A stretch of 50,439 nucleotides of DNA from the NCBI GenBank assembly GCA_964646615.1, contig CAZYEV010000097.1, positions 1 through 50,439 of the forward strand, in the 5' to 3' direction. The notes under the pieces are model-generated. The model worked only from the letters and a program-made list of their open reading frames with translations, made no database searches and had not been told where the DNA came from. The position numbers and the translations under genes are program-made. The stretch is from M3007 sp964646615 (GTDB lineage: Bacteria; Bacteroidota; Bacteroidia; Chitinophagales; Saprospiraceae). Positions 40,860-46,754 of this stretch are shown piece by piece. Every line of letters starts with the position of its first letter. Within the stretch, counting starts at the first letter, position 1.

Positions 40860-42110
40860 TCAGAACGTAACCTCGCGCACCAGTGTCTCGTTGCCGCGCA
40901 CGAATTTCACCGTAGTCGTGTCGCCCTTTTGAAACTTCGACAGTGCCTGCATGTATTCGCGCACGGTGTGTACTTCCATGTCGCCCAGTGCAATGATGCG
41001 GTCGCCGCGCTGCAGGCCGGCGCGCGCGGCAGGTTTGCCTTCAGTAACACCATCCACGTGCACGCCCTTGCCCTCGAAGGTGTAGTCCGGCATGATGCCC
41101 AGCGTTACGCGAAAGCGCGGAGTGTCCTCGGTGTTGGAGCGCGTGGGCTGAAACGTCAGTTTGGGCTTCTGGTCGAGCGCCTCAATGAGCTGCACAGCAA
41201 AGTCCAGCACCGCCTTCTGACCCGGGAAGTTGACTTTGTCCACGTCATCGGTAGGCTTGTGGTAGTCGGCGTGCTGGCCGGTGAAAAAGAAGAGCACCGG
41301 GATGTTTTTTAAATAAAAAGAAGTGTGGTCGCTGGGCCCGACGCCGCTGCTGTCCATTTTGATGGAGAGATTGCCTTTGGGCAGGCTTTCCAACAGCGGG
41401 ACGAAGTCAGGTGCCGTGCCTGCGCCACCCACCACTAAGCGGCGTTCGTCGTTAAGGCGGCCAATCATGTCCATGTTGAGCATGAAATGCGCCTTGCTCA
41501 GGTCTATCGTGGGGCGTTCGGTGTATTTTTTCGAGCCTATCAGGCCGAGTTCTTCGGCAGAGAAGCAGATGAAGAGAAAGTTGTGGCGCTCACGGACGCC
41601 GTTTTTGGCGAAGTAGCGCGCCAGCTCAAGGACGCCGGCCGTTCCGGAGGCGTTGTCATCGGCGCCGTTGTGGATTTTACCGTGCGGATTGGCGTCCAGG
41701 GAGTTGCGGTCGTGTCCCAGGCCGAGATGGTCGTAGTGGGCACCGATGATGATGGTGTGGTCGGCACCATTGTCCAGGAAGCCCACCACATTGCGGCTCG
41801 TCAGCGCGGGTGTGTCGGACGTTTCGCCGCCGTGCGGGTCGCTGGACTTTTTAAAGGTAAAAGTGTGATACCAGGTACCGTTGTCGCCCATGGGCTTCAG
41901 GCCCGCTTTCTTGAACTGTCGGGCGATGTAACGAGCGGCTTTTTGCTCTTCAGGGGTAGCGGTGCCGCGTCCTTTGAGCTTGTCGGAGGCCAGATAGGTT
42001 ACATCACGGCGCAGGCGTTGCTCAGAAATAGTAGCCTGAGCCAGCAGGGAAAGGTGCGCCACCAGCAGGGCTCCGGACAGCAGTAAGGTCTGGATGTTTT
42101 TCTTCGTCAT
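40860..42110 (-). CDS. M28 family metallopeptidase with C-terminal PDZ domain
   Basis: The product has 416 residues. A signal peptide (MTKKNIQTLLLSGALLVAHL, ending LLAQ) precedes an M28 aminopeptidase domain with the two-zinc site: IIIGAHYDHLGLG, NGADDNASGTAGVLELAR, FICFSAEELGLIGS, MLNMDMIGRL and QHADYHKPTDD. The C-terminal ~90 residues form a PDZ domain (VDGVTEGKPAARAGLQRGDR followed by IIALGD). It is a periplasmic or secreted peptidase. A consensus -7 box lies 24 bp before its ATG, so it does not depend on the upstream DUF3298-like gene. Confidence 0.93.
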   Translation of the reverse strand: MTKKNIQTLLLSGALLVAHLSLLAQATISEQRLRRDVTYLASDKLKGRGTATPEEQKAARYIARQFKKAGLKPMGDNGTWYHTFTFKKSSDPHGGETSDTPALTSRNVVGFLDNGADHTIIIGAHYDHLGLGHDRNSLDANPHGKIHNGADDNASGTAGVLELARYFAKNGVRERHNFLFICFSAEELGLIGSKKYTERPTIDLSKAHFMLNMDMIGRLNDERRLVVGGAGTAPDFVPLLESLPKGNLSIKMDSSGVGPSDHTSFYLKNIPVLFFFTGQHADYHKPTDDVDKVNFPGQKAVLDFAVQLIEALDQKPKLTFQPTRSNTEDTPRFRVTLGIMPDYTFEGKGVHVDGVTEGKPAARAGLQRGDRIIALGDMEVHTVREYMQALSKFQKGDTTTVKFVRGNETLVREVTF

Positions 42111-42133
42111 TGTGTTTACCTGTTTTTGAAAGC

Positions 42134-42141
42134 CAAAAGTA
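42134..42141 (-). promoter_or_regulatory. -7 box TACTTTTG for the M28 peptidase gene
   Basis: The minus strand reads TACTTTTG, an exact match ending 24 nt before the ATG at 42110. Confidence 0.55.
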
Positions 42142-42164
42142 GTGCCCGCACAGGGCAGGCTTGT

Positions 42165-42187
42165 GTTCTTTTTTGGTCAAAAAGAAC
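42165..42187. terminator. A/T-rich hairpin between the DUF3298-like and M28 genes
   Basis: Perfect 9-bp arms, GTTCTTTTT and AAAAAGAAC, surround a 5-nt loop. The stem itself supplies the T-run on either strand. It lies 20 bp beyond the stop of the DUF3298-like gene. Confidence 0.5.
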
Positions 42188-42206
42188 GGCGCAGGCGCGG
42201 TTGGGT

Positions 42207-43820
42207 TCATTTCACTAAGTCCGGAATAGGATTGTCGCGCCGCATATAAGGCTTGAGCATACTGTACGGCACCACGAGGCTGTGCTGGCCGTAGATAGCA
42301 TGGAACGGCGTGCAGATTTCCAAGCCGTCGCGGCGAATGATGGTGATGGGGAAGCCCTCTTTGGCCAGCCACTCGCGGAAGGGCGGGTCGGTGGCATATT
42401 TGGGCAATTTGGGCGACTCTTTTCGGGCATAGTCGGCCAGCCATTCGCGGGCGTTGAAGTTGCGGTTGAAAAGGTCTTCGAAGGTGATTTCCTTGCCTGT
42501 GCGCAGGTCGAAGTTGAACGCGCGGGCCGTGGGCGGCTGTTTCCAGGACTCACTGAAGAAGAGCTGCCCGCAGAAGACCGTTTCCGTCCAGCAGCTGATG
42601 CTGTACCAGGCGCTGGCGCGCAGAGCATTACGGTTTTCGGGCGTCAGCGGTCGCTTTTGGGCAGCGATGGCGGTCTTGACTTGTTCTGCCCATTCGGCGG
42701 TGATACGGTCGAGGGTTTGATTGCAGCCGATGCACTCTGGGCGCGGGTACAGGAGGTCGTAGCTGCTCCCATAGTCGGCATATTCGAGGCATCCAGTGGC
42801 CAAACGGGCGCGCTGCGTCAGCTTGAACGTGCGTTTCTCGCCAGAACCAATCCACTGGCATTCGTGGGCTTGCGAATTTTGCAGGCTGCCCTGCAAATGG
42901 GCGGCCACCTTGCCACCGGGTAACAGCGCCTGCACCTCATAGCGGTCGTCGCTGAGCATTTTGCCGCGCAAGATGTAGGTTTTATTCTCCGACTCTATCC
43001 AGAGGTATCCGCTCACCTGCAGATTGCTCTGGCGAGTCAGGACGAGGTCCAGACGAGCGTCGTTCCACCGGGCGACGTATCGGGTAGCCCACTTATTGTC
43101 GCCGCAGGGTTTAGGCACTGTGTTGGGCGCTTTTACTTCACGGGCATATAGCACAGCGCCAAGCGTATTGGCCGCATTTGTCCACTCGGCCTGAAGCACC
43201 TCACCTTGCACCGTGCCGGTCAGCTGGCCGCACGCCGCCCCATTGGCTGCACTCTCCGTCAGCACAAAAAGCGCATTATCAAAAGTACCGTTCAGCGTCA
43301 GGGTCTCTTTGCTCTGCAAATAGGTCATCTGGCCGCGGCAATTCGCCCCGTCATAACCCAACGAAAGCAACACCTCTGCCATGTCGTCAAAGCGACCTCG
43401 ATAGTAACGCACCCACTGCAAACGCGCATTGGGCGGAAACAGGCGACTTACCGTCGTGTCGGCCACAGGCTTCTGCCCCCAGAGCCCCACCGGCAAAGCA
43501 CAAACCACCGCCACCGTAACGGCCAAACTTGTTTGGCCCCAGTAACGGCCAAACTTGTTTGGCCCAGTACCGACCAAACTTGTTTGCCCCAGTACCGACC
43601 AAACTCGTTTGGTCAGTGAAAAACGCCCCCCAATCCTCAGGCCAGGCAGCACCGTCACCAGCGAAAAACACCACACACACCCTCCCCAACTCGCCGAAAA
43701 CCAGTCAGGTAGAAGCAGAGACAACCGAGACGAAACGATAGGGCCACGACAGCAGGCCAGGGCAGCAGAGTAGAGAATGGTTATGGTTTGAAAAACCATC
43801 TTCGGGAGGGCGTAGAGCAT
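42207..43820 (-). CDS. DUF3298/RsiV-like exported protein; 5' end contains a palindrome array
   Basis: The open frame gives up to 537 residues. The C-terminal ~100 residues (FNFDLRTGKEITFEDLFNRN through YSMLKPYMR) resemble the DUF3298 domain found in RsiV and related exported proteins. The middle part (residues ~120-400) is beta-rich and unrecognised, with a cysteine pair CIGC. The hydrophobic segment VTVAVVCALPVGLWG followed by QKP looks like the end of a signal peptide. Directly before it, residues ~69-100 are a translation of the palindrome array at 43521-43614 (peptides such as GPNKFGRYWGQTSLAVT). The residues before the array look non-coding, so the true start is uncertain: no ATG lies between the array and the signal core. 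The 5' end may have been disrupted or replaced by the array. Confidence 0.55.
   Translation of the reverse strand: MLYALPKMVFQTITILYSAALACCRGPIVSSRLSLLLPDWFSASWGGCVWCFSLVTVLPGLRIGGRFSLTKRVWSVLGQTSLVGTGPNKFGRYWGQTSLAVTVAVVCALPVGLWGQKPVADTTVSRLFPPNARLQWVRYYRGRFDDMAEVLLSLGYDGANCRGQMTYLQSKETLTLNGTFDNALFVLTESAANGAACGQLTGTVQGEVLQAEWTNAANTLGAVLYAREVKAPNTVPKPCGDNKWATRYVARWNDARLDLVLTRQSNLQVSGYLWIESENKTYILRGKMLSDDRYEVQALLPGGKVAAHLQGSLQNSQAHECQWIGSGEKRTFKLTQRARLATGCLEYADYGSSYDLLYPRPECIGCNQTLDRITAEWAEQVKTAIAAQKRPLTPENRNALRASAWYSISCWTETVFCGQLFFSESWKQPPTARAFNFDLRTGKEITFEDLFNRNFNAREWLADYARKESPKLPKYATDPPFREWLAKEGFPITIIRRDGLEICTPFHAIYGQHSLVVPYSMLKPYMRRDNPIPDLVK
43521..43614. repeat. palindrome array A: four 18-bp dyads
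   Basis: Units lie at 43521-43538, 43547-43564, 43572-43589 and 43597-43614 (spacing 26, 25, 25 bp). The first two are GGCCAAACTTGTTTGGCC. The fourth is GACCAAACTCGTTTGGTC, in which both arms changed together. The third has lost pairing at two positions. Linkers are CCAGTAAC, CAGTACC and CAGTACC. The centre is TT (TC in the fourth), opposite to arrays B and C. Confidence 0.9.
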
Positions 43821-43848
43821 GGGTCAGGTTTTTGACTTTTATGGTTTT

Positions 43849-43942
43849 TGCCAAACAAGTTTGGCAGTTACTTGGGCCAAACAAGTTTGGCCATTACGTT
43901 GCCAAACAAGTTTGGCGGTTACCGGGCCAAACAAGTTTGGCC
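43849..43942. repeat. palindrome array B: four 18-bp dyads in inverted orientation
   Basis: Units lie at 43849-43866, 43875-43892, 43900-43917 and 43925-43942 (spacing 26, 25, 25 bp). They alternate between TGCC...GGCA/G and GGCC...GGCC arms around AA. Linkers are GTTACTTG, ATTACGT and GTTACCG, and GTTACTG follows the last unit. The array lies between the DUF3298-like open frame and the pckA terminator. Confidence 0.9.
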
Positions 43943-43956
43943 GTTACTGTAAATGC

Positions 43957-43995
43957 GCATCCGCGCTCCGGCGGTGGGGGCCGAAACGCGGATGC
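43957..43995 (-). terminator. hairpin after pckA
   Basis: Perfect 9-bp arms, GCATCCGCG and CGCGGATGC, enclose a GC-rich loop that can pair further (GCCG/CGGC). It lies 24 bp beyond the pckA stop on the minus strand, with only a weak T-rich tail (GCATTTACAG), so termination may depend on the stem alone. Confidence 0.5.
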
Positions 43996-44018
43996 AGCAA
44001 ACGCCTGTGGGGGCATTT

Positions 44019-45632
44019 CTATTTCAAAATCGGGCCGGCGGCCAGGATATCTGGGCTGGCCTGGTCGGCAAACTTCTCAAAGTTGGCAATAAACTCTTTA
44101 GCCAGTTGCCGGGCTTTGGCGTCGTAGGCGGCTTTGTCGGCCCAGGTGTTGCGCGGGTTGAGGATCTCGTCGGGGACGTTCGGGCAGGTCGTGGGCATAT
44201 ACAGCCCGAACACTTCTTGCTGCACGTAGGGCACGTTGTCTAGGGCACCTTCGAGCGCTGCCGTAACCATGGCGCGGGTGTAAGGCAGCTTGATGCGGCT
44301 GCCTACGCCAAACGAACCGCCGCTCCAGCCGGTGTTGACGAGCCAGACGTTGGCCTTGCTCTTGCGCAATTTTTTGCCCAGCATTTCGGCGTATTTGGCC
44401 GGGTGCAGCGGCAGGAAGGGGGCGCCGAAGCAAGCCGAGAATGCGATTTTAGGGTCTTTAATACCGACTTCCGTGCCGGCCACTTTAGCCGTATAGCCGC
44501 TGATAAAGTGGTACATAGCCTGCTCAGGCGTCAGGCGGCTGATGGGCGGCAACACACCGAAAGCATCGCAGGTGAGGAAGAAGATGTTCTTTGGGCTGCC
44601 GGCAGCATTGCCGCTGGGCACGGCGTTGGCGATGAAGTGTATCGGGTAGGATGCGCGCGTGTTTTCGGTGATGCTGCGGTCGGCGTAGTTGATGGTGCGC
44701 GTGCCGGGGAAGAAGACGGTGTTTTCAATGATAGCCCCGTGGCGCATGGCGCGGTAGATGTCGGGTTCCTTTTCTTCGCTCAGGTCAATGACCTTGGCAT
44801 AGCAGCCGCCCTCGAAGTTGAATACTTCGGTGTCCGTCCAGGCGTGTTCATCGTCGCCAATAAGAGGGCGGTTGGGGTCGGCGCTGAGGGTAGTTTTGCC
44901 TGTGCCCGACAGGCCGAAGAACAGCGCGATATCGCCTTTGGCGCCTATGTTGGCCGAGCAGTGCATGGGCAAAGCACTGGTGCGCGTAGGCAGCACGAAG
45001 TTGATGACGGAGAAGATGCCTTTTTTGATTTCACCGGTGTAGGCCGTGCCACCGATGAGCAGGCGTTTCTTCTTGACGTTGATAATGGCAAAGTTATGCT
45101 GGCGTGTGCCGTCCACTGCGGGGTCGGCGTGGAAGCCAGGGGCGCACAAGACCGTCCAATGCGGGTCGAAGGTCTCGATTTCCTCGCGTGTAGGGCGGCG
45201 GAACATGTTGTAGGCGAACTGGTTACTCCACGGATACTCCGTAATGACGCGAATGCGCAGGTGATAGAGTGGGTCTGTGCTGGCATTGGCCTTCGCATCG
45301 CGCACGTACACCTCTTTCTTTTTCAGATAAGCGCACACTTTGCGCCAGAGGCGGTCGAACTGTTTGGCATCAAAAGGCTTGTTGACCTTGCCCCAGTGCA
45401 CCTTGTTGCGAGTGATGCTGTCCTCCACGATGAAGCGGTCATCGGGCGAACGACCGGTAAACTCTCCCGTCGAGACGACGAGCGCGCCATTGTCGGCCAG
45501 CTGGCCCATGCCCTTGATGATGGAGTGTTCCATGAGCTCCTCGGGCGTTAGGTTCCAGTAAGCCTTTTTGTAGCCCTTCAGCCCGATGCTCTCGAGCGAA
45601 GCGGCCGGATTGCGAAGTCCGATGTCTTGCAT
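44019..45632 (-). CDS. pckA: phosphoenolpyruvate carboxykinase (ATP)
   Basis: The product has 537 residues from the ATG at 45632 (MQDIGLRNPAASLESIGL), close to the E. coli length. Active-site features are STGEFTGRSPDDRFIV, the PEPCK signature region LPMHCSANIGAKGDIALFFG, the kinase-1a P-loop GLSGTGKTTLSADPNRPLIG followed by DDEHAW, FNFEGGCYAKVIDL, and NTGWSGGSFGVGSRIKLPYT. It converts oxaloacetate and ATP to PEP and CO2 in gluconeogenesis. A TTG nine codons upstream (45659) is possible but less likely. A near-consensus -7 box lies about 95 bp upstream. Confidence 0.96.
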   Translation of the reverse strand: MQDIGLRNPAASLESIGLKGYKKAYWNLTPEELMEHSIIKGMGQLADNGALVVSTGEFTGRSPDDRFIVEDSITRNKVHWGKVNKPFDAKQFDRLWRKVCAYLKKKEVYVRDAKANASTDPLYHLRIRVITEYPWSNQFAYNMFRRPTREEIETFDPHWTVLCAPGFHADPAVDGTRQHNFAIINVKKKRLLIGGTAYTGEIKKGIFSVINFVLPTRTSALPMHCSANIGAKGDIALFFGLSGTGKTTLSADPNRPLIGDDEHAWTDTEVFNFEGGCYAKVIDLSEEKEPDIYRAMRHGAIIENTVFFPGTRTINYADRSITENTRASYPIHFIANAVPSGNAAGSPKNIFFLTCDAFGVLPPISRLTPEQAMYHFISGYTAKVAGTEVGIKDPKIAFSACFGAPFLPLHPAKYAEMLGKKLRKSKANVWLVNTGWSGGSFGVGSRIKLPYTRAMVTAALEGALDNVPYVQQEVFGLYMPTTCPNVPDEILNPRNTWADKAAYDAKARQLAKEFIANFEKFADQASPDILAAGPILK

Positions 45633-45726
45633 GATGTTGTTTTTGAATTGGTTAGGCAATGCTTTTTCGATGTACGGTTTGCCGGCCTGAAAGGATGCCG
45701 CAGGCGCGTCTGCCTTTCTGCCGCGG

Positions 45727-45734
45727 CGAAGATA
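45727..45734 (-). promoter_or_regulatory. near-consensus -7 box TATCTTCG before pckA
   Basis: The minus strand reads TATCTTCG, seven of eight positions of TAnnTTTG, with a predicted leader of about 90 nt. Confidence 0.35.
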
Positions 45735-45832
45735 CGGCAGTGCCTATATTGACCAACGACCGCTTCTATTGCTTACCAGGCAAGGGCGCCTGCCTTTCCG
45801 GACGGCCTGTGGCATACGTTTGACTGTGAAGG

Positions 45833-46696
45833 TCAGCCGCCCCACCGAAATACCATGCCTGCCGTCAGGCGTAGCATTTGGGCAGTGTTGCGCCCGCCGA
45901 GCATGTACGCTCCGCTGAGGATGAAGCCCAGCCGTCCGCCTTCGGAGTAGTAGGCCGTGCCGCCGATTTGGGTAAACGAAACCCCATACGCCTGCGGCAG
46001 GTCGGGCACGCCGGGCGTGTAGTCGGCGCCGTCGGGTGTGTGCTGATACTCGGCCCAGGCATCCAGATAGTAGCGCGCCGCCGGAAAGCCCACGCGGAAG
46101 AGTGCCGTATAAAAGTCAGACGGCTCCACGGGCTGAAAGCTGGGCCGCACGCGCCGGATGGCTTCAATGTCGGCCTCTGACAGGCGGTCGAGACGCCAGT
46201 GATAGCCGCCGGTGAGGTTGAAAAACAGCCCCAGCGGCGTGTCCCATTGCACGATGAGGCGCGCCGGCAGCGTCAGAGCGCGTTGCCCCAGAGCACCGGC
46301 GGCCACAATGTCGTAGCGCGCCAGCGGAAACGACGCACCCGCACCTACCAGCAGGCCTAAATGGCCGGCGTTGCCCACAGACCGATATACGGGGCGGTAC
46401 TTCAGGTGCAGGCTGCCGTCCTGCAGGCCGCTTTGCGTTTCGGTGAATACATACGCTGCCGTGGCCACAGCATCTAAGCGCTCCGTTAGACCATACTCGG
46501 CGAACAGGGCCAGAGTATTGCCTCGAAAACCCTCGTCATAGCGCTGCCCTTCGGCACCCAGGAATTGACGGGCCGAATTAAACGACAGCGAAGGGACGAC
46601 GTCGAGGACGCCTTTGCCTTTGAGGTAGCCGTCTAAGGGGCCCTGGGCAAGGAGGGCGTGGGAGAGTAGAGGTAGGAGGAAAAGGATAATGCGCAT
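45833..46696 (-). CDS. outer-membrane beta-barrel protein of unknown family
   Basis: The product has 287 residues from the ATG at 46696 (MRIILFLLPLLSHALLAQGP), which begins with a signal peptide. The rest alternates hydrophobic and polar residues in strand-length runs, ends in a strand with a terminal aromatic (MLRLTAGMVFRWGG), and contains segments such as LALFAEYGLTERLDAVATAA and LLVGAGASFPLARYDIV. This is the usual layout of an outer-membrane barrel resembling the transporter- or porin-like proteins of Bacteroidota. I cannot name the family. Palindrome array C fills the gap between it and the upstream uvrA stop, so the two genes are co-directional but separated by the dyads. Confidence 0.75.
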   Translation of the reverse strand: MRIILFLLPLLSHALLAQGPLDGYLKGKGVLDVVPSLSFNSARQFLGAEGQRYDEGFRGNTLALFAEYGLTERLDAVATAAYVFTETQSGLQDGSLHLKYRPVYRSVGNAGHLGLLVGAGASFPLARYDIVAAGALGQRALTLPARLIVQWDTPLGLFFNLTGGYHWRLDRLSEADIEAIRRVRPSFQPVEPSDFYTALFRVGFPAARYYLDAWAEYQHTPDGADYTPGVPDLPQAYGVSFTQIGGTAYYSEGGRLGFILSGAYMLGGRNTAQMLRLTAGMVFRWGG

Positions 46697-46710
46697 GGGG
46701 ATGAGTTTTT

Positions 46711-46753
46711 GGCCAAACAAGTTTGGCCGTTACGTTGCCAAACAAGTTTGGCA
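46711..46753. repeat. palindrome array C: two 18-bp dyads
   Basis: Units GGCCAAACAAGTTTGGCC (46711-46728) and TGCCAAACAAGTTTGGCA (46736-46753) are 25 bp apart with linker GTTACGT. They repeat the G-type/T-type alternation of array B. The array begins 1 bp past the uvrA stop codon and ends 14 bp before the ATG of the beta-barrel gene. Confidence 0.9.
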
Positions 46754-46754
46754 G

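Noticed and set aside
43521..43942. CRISPR array
   Set aside because: Units are 18-bp palindromes with 7-8-bp, largely identical linkers rather than 25-40-bp unique spacers. No cas gene is present.
43819..44127. Open frame across array B on the plus strand (peptides QTSLAVTWAKQVWPL)
   Set aside because: It is open only because the repeat units lack stop codons; the rest is antisense to pckA. No family pattern.
44403..45551. 382-codon plus-strand frame opposite pckA
   Set aside because: It lies entirely within pckA, whose P-loop and signature motifs are intact; GC-rich codons leave antisense frames open.
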